Source of the DNA: Desulfovibrio fairfieldensis
Lineage (GTDB): Bacteria > Desulfobacterota > Desulfovibrionia > Desulfovibrionales > Desulfovibrionaceae
DNA: 64,000 nt
Direction: 5' to 3'
Assembly: GCF_001553605.1 (NCBI RefSeq)
Contig: NZ_CP014229.1
Coordinates: 2,570,501-2,634,500 of the forward strand
Each line of letters begins with the position of its first letter. Within the stretch, counting starts at the first letter, position 1. Under the pieces are notes generated by a model, which was not told the DNA's origin, did no database searches, and worked only from the letters and a program-made list of their open reading frames with translations. Positions 19,025 to 27,143 of the stretch are shown piece after piece. Position numbers and translations under genes: made by a program.

Positions 19025-20059
19025 TCAGGCGAACTGCCCCAGGAAGCGCACATCGTTCTCGAAGAACATGCGCAGATCCCCGATGCCGTATTTGAGCATG
19101 GCAACGCGCTCCACGCCCAGACCAAAGGCAAAACCGCTCACATCCTCGGGATAGCCCACGGCGGCATACACCGCCGGGTCCACCATGCCGCAGCCCAGAA
19201 TTTCCACCCAGCCGGTGGTCTTGCAGACGCGGCAGGGTTCGCCGTCCACATGGCCCTTGCCGCCGCACATGCAGCAGGAAATATCCACCTCGGCCGACGG
19301 TTCGGTGAAGGGGAAAAAGCTCGGGCGGAAGCGCACCTTTGTCTCCCCGCCGAACACGGCCCGCACAAAGGCGGTGAGAGTGCCCCGCAGGTGGGCCATG
19401 CTGATGCCGTGCCCCACCATCAAGCCCTCGATCTGGTGAAACATGGGGGTATGGGTCAGGTCCGAGTCGCGGCGGTAGACCTTGCCGGGGGCCACCACGG
19501 CCACGGGCGGCTTGCGGGAAAGCATGGTGCGCACCTGCACCGGCGAGGTGTGGGTGCGCATGAGCACCTTTTCGGTGATGTAGAGGGTGTCCTGCATGTC
19601 CCGGGCCGGATGCTCGGCGGGCATGTTCAGGGACTCGAAATTGTAGTGGTCGATTTCCACTTCCGGGCCCGAGGCCACGTCAAAGCCGAGGCCCTTGAAA
19701 ATGCCGCAGATCTCCTCCATGACCAGCGTGGTGGGATGCAGGGAGCCGCGCCAGGGCGCGCGGCCCGGCAGGGAGGGATCGAAACGCGCCAGGGCCACGG
19801 CTTCGCGCCCGGCTTCCAAAGCACTTTTGCGCGCCTCGAACAGGGCGTTGCAGCGTTCCTTGACGCTGTTGGCGGCCTGTCCCACGGCCGGACGCTCAGC
19901 GGGCTCGAGCTTGGGCAGCCGGCTCATGATCTGGGCGAGACGCCCCTTGCGGCCCAGAAAATCCACCCGCAAGCCTTCCAGGTCTTCCAATGAAGAAGCC
20001 TGGTCCAGCCCTCGCTCGAGTTCCGGTACCAGGCCTTCCAATGCTGTAATCAGGTCCAT
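19025..20059 (-). CDS. pheS: Phenylalanine-tRNA ligase alpha subunit
   Basis: The 344-residue catalytic subunit attaches phenylalanine to tRNA-Phe. An N-terminal coiled coil covers about residues 1-90. Class II motifs follow: motif 1 around [19 protein letters not shown], motif 2 ([19 protein letters not shown]) and motif 3 ([17 protein letters not shown]). A four-Cys segment ([18 protein letters not shown]) inserted before motif 3 looks zinc-binding, as in some other bacterial PheS. ATG 20059 matches the family N-terminus; an upstream GTG would add 16 unrelated residues. A terminator-like hairpin lies just upstream. Confidence 0.96.
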   Translation of the reverse strand: MDLITALEGLVPELERGLDQASSLEDLEGLRVDFLGRKGRLAQIMSRLPKLEPAERPAVGQAANSVKERCNALFEARKSALEAGREAVALARFDPSLPGRAPWRGSLHPTTLVMEEICGIFKGLGFDVASGPEVEIDHYNFESLNMPAEHPARDMQDTLYITEKVLMRTHTSPVQVRTMLSRKPPVAVVAPGKVYRRDSDLTHTPMFHQIEGLMVGHGISMAHLRGTLTAFVRAVFGGETKVRFRPSFFPFTEPSAEVDISCCMCGGKGHVDGEPCRVCKTTGWVEILGCGMVDPAVYAAVGYPEDVSGFAFGLGVERVAMLKYGIGDLRMFFENDVRFLGQFA

Positions 20060-20100
20060 GCAGATTCCCGATGCCGCCTGCGCGGCGCTGAGGCTTTCAT

Positions 20101-20137
20101 AAAACACGGGCGGCGGGCTTTTGGCCGCGCCGCCCGT
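20101..20137 (-). terminator. Terminator-like hairpin upstream of pheS
   Basis: On the minus strand, ACGGGCGGC (20129-20137) pairs with GCCGCCCGT (20106-20114) and is followed by GTTTT. It lies between rplT and pheS, 40 bases before the pheS start, and could end the rplT transcript or act as an attenuator of pheST. I see no clear leader peptide rich in Phe codons. Confidence 0.5.
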
Positions 20138-20178
20138 AAAATTTGGAAAGGCATTTGGAGAAATAGACCAGATGCCGT

Positions 20179-20532
20179 TTACTTCAGGGCAGCCTTGGCC
20201 AGCTCGACCACCTTGGCGAAATCGTCCTTCTGATAGACGGCCAGATCCGCGAGCACCTTGCGGTTCAGCTCAATGCCGGCCAGCTTCAGGCCGTGCATGA
20301 AACGGCTGTAGGAAAGCCCGCTCAGACGCGCACCGGCGTTGATGCGCAGAATCCAGAGCGTGCGGAAATCACGCTTGCGGTTCTTGCGGCCGATAAAGGC
20401 ATACTGGAGCGAACGCTCCACCGCCTCGCGGGCGGTGCGGTACAGGCGGCTGCGGCCCCCGCGAAAACCTTTGGCGGCGCTCAGATACTTTTTGTGGCGA
20501 CGATGACTGGCAAGACCTCTCTTCACACGCAT
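20179..20532 (-). CDS. rplT: Large ribosomal subunit protein bL20
   Basis: The 117-residue basic protein is needed for early 50S assembly. It opens [22 protein letters not shown]-like as in all L20 proteins. The conserved [19 protein letters not shown] and [13 protein letters not shown] follow, then [20 protein letters not shown]. Length is standard. In many bacteria L20 represses its own infC-rpmI-rplT operon by binding the mRNA. Here an unusually long 293-base spacer separates it from rpmI. Confidence 0.97.
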   Translation of the reverse strand: MRVKRGLASHRRHKKYLSAAKGFRGGRSRLYRTAREAVERSLQYAFIGRKNRKRDFRTLWILRINAGARLSGLSYSRFMHGLKLAGIELNRKVLADLAVYQKDDFAKVVELAKAALK

Positions 20533-20825
20533 GGGATGTCCCCTCCTTCACACCGGCCAGGCGGAGGAAAGCCCGCCGGGTGGGTAAAATTTGCTCCGCC
20601 CCCGTTGCCGGGGGACGCGGATTGAAGCGAACTCGCGGCTCCGCGCGCGCCGCCGACCCCAAACGGGTCGAAAAGAAAAACCGCCGCGCTCAATGCTGGG
20701 CAAGCGCGGATTTTTGGTCGCTGACAAGAAATCCGAACTTTTTATGACGGGAGCGGACACTTCTGGTCCGTGACCGGAATAAAAAGCGAAGGATGCCGCC
20801 GTCAGCGGGCAAAAGGCCGCGCTTG
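20533..20825 (-). promoter_or_regulatory. Long rpmI-rplT spacer with terminator-like hairpin (possible attenuator)
   Basis: Genes rpmI and rplT normally lie tens of bases apart; here 293 bases intervene without an open frame. On the minus strand CCGCGCT (20703-20709) pairs with AGCGCGG (20684-20690) and is followed by CGGTTTTTC, a good intrinsic terminator shape. A second small hairpin (GGACCAGAAGTGTCC) lies at about 20760-20775 and a third (CGACCC/GGGTCG) near 20655-20672. L20-controlled attenuation is a reasonable but untested idea. Confidence 0.45.
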
Positions 20826-21023
20826 CTAGCCGTTGGGCAGCATGCGACGAACAGCCTTTTCATTGGTGCTGTCCACCAAGGTGGCCTGACCCAGGCGCAT
20901 CTTGCGGCCGGGAGCCTTCTTGGTCAGGATGTGGCGCAGATTCTGACGACGGCGCTTATACTTGCCGCTGCCGGTAAGCTGAAAGCGCTTGGCCGCGGCG
21001 CGCCGGGTTTTGATCTTGGGCAT
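20826..21023 (-). CDS. rpmI: Large ribosomal subunit protein bL35
   Basis: The 65-residue protein starts MPKIKTRRAAAKRFQLTGSG and continues with the family's KRRRQNLRHILTKKAPGRK, then VRRMLPNG at the C-terminus. It is a structural protein of the 50S subunit. The ATG at 21023 is the canonical start; a longer open frame upstream is not coding. It sits 103 bases after infC, in the usual infC-rpmI-rplT order. Confidence 0.96.
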   Translation of the reverse strand: MPKIKTRRAAAKRFQLTGSGKYKRRRQNLRHILTKKAPGRKMRLGQATLVDSTNEKAVRRMLPNG

Positions 21024-21126
21024 GGCGTACTCCTTAACAGAACAAAAAAACGGATATGCCCGAAGGCCCGTGTCCAGACCGCCGGGGAAGGCATAGTGCC
21101 TTAAAAAACATTCGACCGCAAGAAGA

Positions 21127-21657
21127 TTATTTCTTGGGCACCAGCAACATCTGCAGGGTGCGGCCTTCGGCGCGGGGCTCCTGGTCCACCTTGGCCACGT
21201 CCGCCAGATCTTGCACAACGCGTTCCAGTATGTTCAGGCCGCGGTCCTTGTGCACGATTTCGCGGCCGCGGAAAAATACCGTGATCTTGCAGCGGTCGCC
21301 GTCTTCCAGAAAACGACGGATGTGACGCAGCTTGGTTTCGTAGTCATGGTCGTCGGTCTTGGGCCGGACCTTGATTTCCTTGATCTGCACCACGGTCTGG
21401 CGTTTTTTGGCTTCCGCTTTCTTCTTCTGCTGCTCGTACTTGAACTTGCCGTAATCCATGATCCGGCAGACGGGCGGCTCAGAGGTGGAAGCCACTTCCA
21501 CCAGATCCATGCCCCCTTCTTTAGCCAGGGCAATGGCCTCGTTGCGCTGCAAAATTCCCAGTTGTTCACCGTCCGCGCCGATAACGCGCACCTCGCGCGC
21601 GCGGATCAGTTCGTTACGGCGCACGCCGTCCTGCGGCATTTCACGCCGCGGTCTCAT
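21127..21657 (-). CDS. infC: Translation initiation factor IF-3
   Basis: The 176-residue factor binds the 30S subunit, prevents premature 50S joining and checks the start codon. The N-terminal domain has RNELIRAREVRVIGADGEQL and ends with the linker YEQQKKKAEAKKR. The C-terminal domain has VVQIKEIKVRPKTDDHDYETK and KITVFFRGREIVHKDRG. Many infC genes use a rare AUU start. Here the first codon is ATG, one base after the thrS stop, without a clear ribosome binding site, so translation is probably coupled to thrS. Confidence 0.96.
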   Translation of the reverse strand: MRPRREMPQDGVRRNELIRAREVRVIGADGEQLGILQRNEAIALAKEGGMDLVEVASTSEPPVCRIMDYGKFKYEQQKKKAEAKKRQTVVQIKEIKVRPKTDDHDYETKLRHIRRFLEDGDRCKITVFFRGREIVHKDRGLNILERVVQDLADVAKVDQEPRAEGRTLQMLLVPKK

Positions 21658-21658
21658 A

Positions 21659-23605
21659 TTAGGCGAAGCTATAGCGCATCCCTCCTTGTTTGAAAGGCTC
21701 TTCCGCGTCCGCCCGGATCAGGGCGGCCACGTCCGCAATGGATTTGAGCCCCAGATTTTCACCGCTGCGCAGGCGGACGTTCACGCCGTCGGCCTGCACT
21801 TCCTTTTCTCCCACAACCAGAATGTAGGGCACTTTGGCCACCTGGGCCTCGCGCACCTTAAAACCGAGTTTTTCATTGCGCGTGTCCGCCGTCACCCGGA
21901 TGCCCAAGGCCTGCAGTTCCCCGCGCATGCGTTCCACTGTGGCGTCCCCGGCTTCGGTGACTGTGAGCAGGCGGGCCTGCTCCGGCGCGAGCCAGGCGGG
22001 CAGGGCACCGGCATACTGCTCGATAAGCACGCCGATGAAGCGCTCCAGCGAGCCCATGATGGCCCGGTGAACCATGACCGGGCGGTGGCGCTCGCCGTCC
22101 TGGCCCACATAGGTCAGGTCGAAACGCTCGGGCAGAGTGAAGTCCACCTGAATGGTGGAACACTGCCATTCGCGGCCGATGCAGTCCAGCAGGCGCACGT
22201 CGATCTTGGGACCGTAGAACGCGCCGTCTCCGGCATTGATCTCATAGGGCAGCCCGGCTTTTTCCACGGCCTGGATCAGGGCGTTGGTCGCCAATTCCCA
22301 GGCCTCGTCCGTGCCGATGCTGCTCTCGGGCCGGGTGGACACGGCCACCTTGTACTGGAAACCGAAGAGGTGCATCAGGTCGCGGATCAGATGGATGACG
22401 CCCAGAATCTCGCCTTCCAGCTGCTCGGGCGCGCAAAGGATGTGCGCGTCGTCCTGGGTGAACTGGCGCACGCGCAGCAGGCCGTGCAGCACGCCGCTCT
22501 TTTCGTGGCGGTGCACCACGCCCAGTTCGAAATAGCGCTGGGGCAGATCGCGGTAGCTGCGCAGCTCGTTCTTGTAGATGAGCATGTGCGCGATGCAGTT
22601 CATGGGCTTGATGCCGTAAGCGTCGTCCTCGATCCGGGTGAAATACATGTTTTCACGGTAGTGATCGTAGTGGCCGGAACGCTGCCAGGTCTCCACGCGC
22701 AGCAGCTGCGGCCCCTGCACCATGTCGTAGCCGCGCTTGAGGTGCTCCTTGCGCCAGAAATCTTCCAGAATGGCGCGCACCAGCATGCCCTTGGGCAGCC
22801 AGAACACCATACCCGGAGCCACGTCCTCCTGGAAGGCGAACAGGCTCAGCTCGCGGCCCAGCTTGCGGTGGTCGCGGCGCTTGGCTTCCTCCAACTGCTT
22901 GAGATAGGCGGCCAGGGCCTTCTCGTCGGCAAAGGCAGTACCGTAGATACGCGACAACATGGGATTTTTTTCATCCCCGCGCCAGTAGGCGCCGGCCACG
23001 GACATCAGCTTGGAAGCCTTGGCAAAACCCGTATGCGGCACATGCGGGCCACGGCAGAGATCCGTGAAGTCGCCGCAGGTATAGAGGGAAACAGTGTCCG
23101 CCTCAATGCCTTCAATAAGCTCCACCTTGTAGGTTTCGCCCATGGCCTTGAAGCGCGCCACGGCGTCGGCCTTGGAGAGTGCTTCGCGGCTGAAAGGCTC
23201 TCGCGCCGCGGCGATTTTCTGCATCTCGGCCTCAATGGCCGGAAAATCCTCGCTGGAGAAAGGGCGCTCCACATCGAAATCGTAATAAAAGCCGTTGTCG
23301 ATGGACGGCCCGATGGTCACCTTGGCCGTGGGAAACAGGCGCTTGACCGCAGCGGCCATGACATGGGCCGTGGAATGGCGGATCAGTTGCAGACCTTCGG
23401 GCGAGTCGGCATAAACGGGCGTGAGTTCGCCGCACCCCTCGGGCAGCGGCGCGGAAAGATCCAGCAGCACGCTTTGGCCGTCGACGACGGCGCGAGCGGC
23501 CACCACGGCCTTGAATTTCTTGCCGCTCAAAGCCTTTTGCAGCGCCGCCGCAACCTCGGCCCCGGCGGGAACGTCCACCATTTGCCCTTCCACACGGACA
23601 TCCAT
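21659..23605 (-). CDS. thrS: Threonine-tRNA ligase
   Basis: The 648-residue class II synthetase charges tRNA-Thr. It has an N-terminal TGS domain (about residues 1-60), the editing domain with [17 protein letters not shown], and the SAD segment ([19 protein letters not shown]). The catalytic core follows ([24 protein letters not shown], motif 3 [17 protein letters not shown]), then a C-terminal anticodon-binding domain. ATG 23605 is preceded by AAGGAG at ideal spacing; the frame remains open 60 bases further but without support. It is the first protein gene of the thrS-infC-rpmI-rplT-pheS-pheT block. Confidence 0.96.
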   Translation of the reverse strand: MDVRVEGQMVDVPAGAEVAAALQKALSGKKFKAVVAARAVVDGQSVLLDLSAPLPEGCGELTPVYADSPEGLQLIRHSTAHVMAAAVKRLFPTAKVTIGPSIDNGFYYDFDVERPFSSEDFPAIEAEMQKIAAAREPFSREALSKADAVARFKAMGETYKVELIEGIEADTVSLYTCGDFTDLCRGPHVPHTGFAKASKLMSVAGAYWRGDEKNPMLSRIYGTAFADEKALAAYLKQLEEAKRRDHRKLGRELSLFAFQEDVAPGMVFWLPKGMLVRAILEDFWRKEHLKRGYDMVQGPQLLRVETWQRSGHYDHYRENMYFTRIEDDAYGIKPMNCIAHMLIYKNELRSYRDLPQRYFELGVVHRHEKSGVLHGLLRVRQFTQDDAHILCAPEQLEGEILGVIHLIRDLMHLFGFQYKVAVSTRPESSIGTDEAWELATNALIQAVEKAGLPYEINAGDGAFYGPKIDVRLLDCIGREWQCSTIQVDFTLPERFDLTYVGQDGERHRPVMVHRAIMGSLERFIGVLIEQYAGALPAWLAPEQARLLTVTEAGDATVERMRGELQALGIRVTADTRNEKLGFKVREAQVAKVPYILVVGEKEVQADGVNVRLRSGENLGLKSIADVAALIRADAEEPFKQGGMRYSFA

Positions 23606-23640
23606 CACAAGCTCCTTCTGCGCGGGGCCCGGCGCGCAAC

Positions 23641-23676
23641 GCCCCAAAAACAAATGGGGAGGCAAACCTCCCCACT
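23641..23676 (-). terminator. Intrinsic terminator or leader hairpin between tRNA-Val and thrS
   Basis: On the minus strand AGTGGGGAGG pairs with CCTCCCCATT across a TTTG loop, followed by TGTTTTTGG. It could end the tRNA-Val transcript. It also lies about 35 bases before the thrS start and could attenuate thrS. No T-box specificity loop or AGGGTGG-type antiterminator was seen. Confidence 0.6.
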
Positions 23677-23754
23677 GTGCCGGACACCCAAGCGCGGGCC
23701 GCCTTTCACGCGGCGCGCTTTCTATGCTGAGGGGAAAATCCCCGGAATTGCAAT

Positions 23755-23831
23755 TGGTAGGAACGAGCAGACTTGAACTGCTGACCCCTTCCGTGTCAAG
23801 GAAGTGCTCTAGCCACCTGAGCTACGCTCCT
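23755..23831 (-). tRNA. tRNA-Val (anticodon GAC)
   Basis: The minus strand folds into a complete 77-base tRNA. The acceptor stem AGGAGCG pairs with CGTTCCT (one G-U). U8-A9 leads into the D-stem GCTC. The anticodon loop TTGACAC gives GAC and the T-arm is AGCAG-TTCAAGT-CTGCT. Discriminator A and an encoded CCA (23755-23757) complete it. It reads valine codons GUC and GUU. It borders the accessory island at 23.9-27.6 kb, as tRNA genes often do. Confidence 0.95.
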
Positions 23832-23980
23832 ACATAGAGGCAAGAGGTTGTATAGCCGTTGCCGCGTTCAGCGTCAACTCTTTTTTGCCGGATTCCCGTA
23901 ACTTTTGCCGCGCCGGACCGCCGTCCGTTCCGGCGGCGGGTTGGAATGCGGTTGCGGCATATCACACCGGGATATCTGCC

Positions 23981-24208
23981 GATCTCAGGAAAAACCAACC
24001 CTGATTATCTTTTAATATTCTGAAATCATACTTCTTTTTTTGAAAAACAGAGGAAGTCGGCCTCTCCGGCGGCGAAAAACCCGCGTCGTTCACGGTTTTG
24101 GCCTTACTGAAACCCTTCAGTCTTACGGAATGTTCCCAACAAGCTATGCTTGTCCCCCAAATATGCGCAAGGCCCGTTCCGGGCGTGCGCCGCAGACAGG
24201 GAGGAAAC
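23981..24208 (+). repeat. Duplicated leader upstream of first effector-like gene
   Basis: This segment matches 25507-25731 over nearly its whole length: GATCTCAGGAAAAACC, TTATCTTTTAATATTCTG, GAAAAACAGAGGAAGTCGG, the TATGCTTGTCCCC region and the final GGGAGGAA ribosome binding site. The AT-rich start probably contains the promoter. On the minus strand both copies keep a frame encoding YDFRILKDN-GWFFLRS-like residues, which may be the remnant of an older gene or chance. Confidence 0.75.
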
Positions 24209-24910
24209 ATGGCAAACACAGGCAAGAGCAACGCGCATCTGGGCATCCACCATCCTTTCGGAGCCAGGCACGGCAAGCCGGTGCCGGGCCAACGGCCGTC
24301 ATTGGCGGCGTCCCATGAGTCGCTGGCGGAACGCATGTATGACAACACCCCGGATATTCGGAGGCATCCCCTGCCGTTGCCGCCGGATGCTTCTCTGGAG
24401 GAACGCATCTATCGGCAAAGCGTCGCGGATGTGGTGGCCCGGCACAGCCGTGGGGATCATTCCACCCTGCGGCCTTACACGCCGGAACCTGATGCGAAAG
24501 TGCCCTTCTACCGCATGGGGGTTCGGCCATTAAATATTGCGGGAGGCGATTGGGCATATGGAAAAAGAGTTAGTAACCTTAACCAACACATTGACCACAT
24601 GCACTTCGTGGGCAGCGACGGCAGCAATTTCGGCCTGACCGACTCCGAGCGGCCACTGGTGGAAAAGCCGGAAAAGCTTAAACGTTACCAGGTGGAAAGT
24701 CCCAAGTACCGCCAGGAATACATTGACCGCGCCCGCGACGAACTGGAGGCCGAATGGCAGACAAAAAAGGCCGAAGCCCATCAGTCATCCTTCGGCACGG
24801 CGCTCCGCCGCTACTCTCTCCCGAGCTACAACTGCCAGCACTATTTCGCTGAGATCATCAAAAGAGCGCAGAGTTATGAAACCAGGGAAAAACCGCTGGT
24901 CCTGCCATAA
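24209..24910 (+). CDS. Effector-like protein 1 with LRAT/NlpC-type His...NCQH motif
   Basis: The 233-residue protein has no signal peptide or membrane helix. Residues 1-45 (starting MANTGKSNAHLGIHHPFGAR) are nearly identical to the protein at 25732, and the rest is clearly homologous. Two short repeats, SLAERMY and SLEERIY, occur near 38 and 62. The C-terminal half has DHMHFVGSDG (H130) and SYNCQHYFAEI (C209, H211). The order His-x3-[FY]-[VIL]-G-x-DG followed by NC[EQ]H[FY] recalls circularly permuted papain-fold LRAT/NlpC enzymes, many of which serve as bacterial toxins; this is an inference from motifs. The ATG at 24209 follows AGGGAGGAA. A membrane-protein gene faces it 41 bases downstream, as a candidate immunity partner. 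Confidence 0.7.
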   Translation: MANTGKSNAHLGIHHPFGARHGKPVPGQRPSLAASHESLAERMYDNTPDIRRHPLPLPPDASLEERIYRQSVADVVARHSRGDHSTLRPYTPEPDAKVPFYRMGVRPLNIAGGDWAYGKRVSNLNQHIDHMHFVGSDGSNFGLTDSERPLVEKPEKLKRYQVESPKYRQEYIDRARDELEAEWQTKKAEAHQSSFGTALRRYSLPSYNCQHYFAEIIKRAQSYETREKPLVLP

Positions 24911-24951
24911 CCCAGCGGCATGACTCGGGCGCGGCGGCTTTGCCGCCGCGC

Positions 24952-25446
24952 TCAGGGGCAGGAAGCAAAAGGTAGAATTATCATAATCGCCACCCCCAAA
25001 AACAGAGGCTCAAGAGCCAGAATCAAAAAGAAAACACACAGCGGAACCTTCCATAACATGGAAACGCCTTGCGCCTTTTTCATAAAAAGCAGGGAGAAAG
25101 GGACGGCAACGAGCAAACCCCGCAGCGACGCGAGCATCAACCAGACAAGTTGCGTATCAAAATTATGGAGTTGCCAATCCGTACGTACTCGTTTGACGTC
25201 GTCCAGAGAAATTCCCGGCAGTATAGCGAGAACTGCGGCCAGCAGGTAAATCCAGATATTGCGATCCAACCCGAATCGTTTCAGACAAAGCGCCCCGCCG
25301 GCCAAACCGATCAGACCCGCGAATCTTCGGGGCGCATCATCATAACAGAAAAAGATGCTGCATAATGCCGTTGCGGCAAAAAGACACAGCGGCCACTCGC
25401 GCCGCACATAGCCCAATCCTCTGTTCACAAGCTCCGGCATCGCCAT
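24952..25446 (-). CDS. Multi-spanning membrane protein 1 (candidate immunity partner)
   Basis: The 164-residue protein has about five hydrophobic segments: WPLCLFAATALCSIFFC, FAGLIGLAGGALCL, IWIYLLAAVLAILPGI, LVWLMLASLRGLLVAVPF and VPLCVFFLILALEPLFLGVA. Its C-terminal KKAQGVSMLWKVPLCVFF matches the pattern basic-basic...[ML]W-x-[VI]-P...FF also present in the membrane proteins at 26491 and 27144, so all three appear to be one family. GAGGGGGAC precedes the ATG at 25446; an in-frame start at 25503 lacks such a site. It is convergent with effector-like gene 1. The function is unknown; immunity is inferred from position only. Confidence 0.65.
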   Translation of the reverse strand: MAMPELVNRGLGYVRREWPLCLFAATALCSIFFCYDDAPRRFAGLIGLAGGALCLKRFGLDRNIWIYLLAAVLAILPGISLDDVKRVRTDWQLHNFDTQLVWLMLASLRGLLVAVPFSLLFMKKAQGVSMLWKVPLCVFFLILALEPLFLGVAIMIILPFASCP

Positions 25447-25506
25447 GTGTCCCCCTCTGTTGCGCTTCTTGCCAGAATACGAACTTATTTCTTTGAAATC
25501 CATACG

Positions 25507-25731
25507 GATCTCAGGAAAAACCAGCCCCGATTATCTTTTAATATTCTGAAATCATAGTTCTTTTTTTGAAAAACAGAGGAAGTCGGCCCCTCCGGCGGCC
25601 CAAAAGCCGCGCCGTTCACGACTTTGATCGTACTGAAGCCTTTCACTCTTACAGAATCCTCCCCGCAGGCTATGCTTGTCCCCAAAACCGCGCGCAAAGC
25701 CGTTCGGGACGCGCGCAAGCAGGGAGGAAGC
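25507..25731 (+). repeat. Duplicated leader upstream of second effector-like gene
   Basis: Second copy of the leader at 23981-24208, with scattered base changes and small indels. It starts within 10 bases of the upstream end of the membrane-protein gene frame. The copy shows that the duplication covered the promoter region as well as the coding sequence, so both effector-like genes may be expressed alike. Confidence 0.75.
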
Positions 25732-26424
25732 ATGGCCGACACAGGCAAGAGCAATGGGCATTTGGGCATCCATCATCCCTTTGGGGCCAGACACGGCACA
25801 CCGGTGGCAGGACAAAGGCCGCCGCTGGCGGCAGCCCATGAACCGCTGGCAGAGCAAATGTACCCCAAAGACTGGCGAGCGGCTCCCGCAACTCTGCCGG
25901 TGGCGACTGACGCACCCCTGGAGGATCGTCTTTATCCGGACTCCATCCACGATGTGGTGGCCCGGCACAGCCGGGGGGATCACTCGGATCTGCGGCCCTA
26001 CAAGGCTGAACCCAATGCGGCCGTGCCGTATTACAGGATCGGCACGCGGGCACTGGACCTGAATATGGGCTCCTTCGGACAATGGATTCAAACGTGGAGT
26101 CTCTATAGGGCAGGCCAAGATATGGAACATATGCAATTTCTGGGCAATGACGGCAAAAGCAACTTCGGCCTGATGGCTGACGGGCTTGTACGGGAGGACA
26201 GTTCACAGTTGCGGAACAGCTATCACGTCATGGAACCGAAATATAACCAAGAGCTGATCGACAGAGCCCGCGCCGAACTGGATGCTGAATGGGAAAAGGC
26301 GCATCCGGGAGATCCCGCTTCGCGCTATCATACACGTTCCAACAACTGCCAGGACTATATCCAGCATGTCCTGGATTGTGCTAAAAGACATGAGACACCG
26401 GATAATCCCCTGATACTTCCTTAA
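25732..26424 (+). CDS. Effector-like protein 2, paralogue of the protein at 24209
   Basis: The 230-residue protein shares the N-terminal 45 residues almost unchanged and the RHSRGDHS-LRPY segment near 78-90. The active-site-like features are kept: EHMQFLGNDG (H133), NFGL and SNNCQDYIQHVL (C206). The residue after Gln is Asp where paralogue 1 has His, and the middle (about 100-130) and the region before the Cys motif have diverged strongly. Conserved framework with a divergent interior fits specificity change between paired toxins, but function is unproven. GGGAGGAA precedes ATG 25732. A terminator and a second membrane-protein gene follow. Confidence 0.7.
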   Translation: MADTGKSNGHLGIHHPFGARHGTPVAGQRPPLAAAHEPLAEQMYPKDWRAAPATLPVATDAPLEDRLYPDSIHDVVARHSRGDHSDLRPYKAEPNAAVPYYRIGTRALDLNMGSFGQWIQTWSLYRAGQDMEHMQFLGNDGKSNFGLMADGLVREDSSQLRNSYHVMEPKYNQELIDRARAELDAEWEKAHPGDPASRYHTRSNNCQDYIQHVLDCAKRHETPDNPLILP

Positions 26425-26432
26425 GTTATAGT

Positions 26433-26470
26433 AAGAGCGCCGGATCGGAGTCTTTTGATCCGGCGCTCTT
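26433..26470. terminator. Perfect hairpin between effector-like gene 2 and membrane protein 2
   Basis: AAGAGCGCCGGATC (26433-26446) pairs perfectly with 26457-26470 across a 10-base loop. It lies between two convergent genes and can end transcription from both directions; short T/A-rich flanks are present but no long T run. Confidence 0.7.
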
Positions 26471-26490
26471 ATGGAATCACAGTATAAATA

Positions 26491-26970
26491 TCACAGGTTT
26501 TTTCCAGTGCTGAGCATATAATACACTATAAAAAAAACAAAAGCCGTAAATGATGCTATAATTGTAAAAAATATCGTTGCCGGAACTCTCCATAATGCAG
26601 CAGCATGCTTTCTTTTCAAAATCACAAAAGGCATACTGGCGGCTGCGCAAATAAGTCCCAATATTGAAATATAAAAAAACCAAGCCAAATCACTTTTCAT
26701 GGAGTTAAAAATAAAATCCATTTTAAATTCGGTAAGCACAAGCACCAGAGCAAGCACGGAAAGTGCAAAACAGTATATTTTTGCTACATAGACGCCGGGC
26801 TTCCCATAGAGCAGCCACGCACTACCCAGTTGCGCAGCCAGGATGAGGACTAATCCCAGTCCATGTTGCGTTTTTATATTGAGAACACTTTGCAGCAATA
26901 CAAGTAAAGCAAGCAGCCAGTTCCGGCGCAACGCCGTCCCGATCCCGCCCCGTAATTCCACTGCCGCCAT
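26491..26970 (-). CDS. Multi-spanning membrane protein 2 (candidate immunity partner)
   Basis: This 159-residue protein has four to five hydrophobic segments (WLLALLVLLQSVLNI, LGLVLILAAQLGSAWLLYG, VAKIYCFALSVLALVLVL, FFYISILGLICAAASMPFVI, ATIFFTIIASFTAFVFFIVY). It is strongly similar along its whole length, and equal in length, to the protein at 27144, and shares the LKRKHAAALWRVPATIFF block with membrane protein 1. GGAGGGGAC precedes ATG 26970. The coding sequence is more AT-rich than surrounding housekeeping genes, suggesting acquisition. No known family is recognised. Confidence 0.7.
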   Translation of the reverse strand: MAAVELRGGIGTALRRNWLLALLVLLQSVLNIKTQHGLGLVLILAAQLGSAWLLYGKPGVYVAKIYCFALSVLALVLVLTEFKMDFIFNSMKSDLAWFFYISILGLICAAASMPFVILKRKHAAALWRVPATIFFTIIASFTAFVFFIVYYMLSTGKNL

Positions 26971-27009
26971 TGTCCCCTCCTCGCCGGAAAGCGGGCCGCC
27001 CCGTTTTCG

Positions 27010-27068
27010 TTACAGGGCTCCCGCTTCACCAATCCCGGCCAGCCAGGCCGCGAAGGCCGTCCGGACAC
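27010..27068 (-). pseudogene. Duplicated fragment of the trmFO 3' end
   Basis: The minus strand here encodes AFAAWLAGIGEAGAL and a stop, the same as the last residues of TrmFO (27661 onward), with nearly identical DNA over about 50 bases. The homology runs on into the ribosome binding site and start of membrane protein 2, matching the trmFO tail-membrane protein 3 junction. This shows that the two membrane genes arose by tandem duplication that carried the trmFO tail along. Confidence 0.8.
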
Positions 27069-27143
27069 GCGCCCACTTTCGCAGCCGCCGGAGCAATTTA
27101 TTCATTTCAAACGTGCATTGCTCTTTGAACTACAACGTAAAAT

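Noticed and set aside
23606-23754. T-box riboswitch before thrS
   Set aside because: No AGGGTGG-type antiterminator sequence and no specifier loop; only a simple terminator hairpin is present.
23962-24408. Minus-strand frame opposite effector-like gene 1
   Set aside because: Most of it is antisense to the coding gene; only its end in the duplicated leader is curious and is reported as such.
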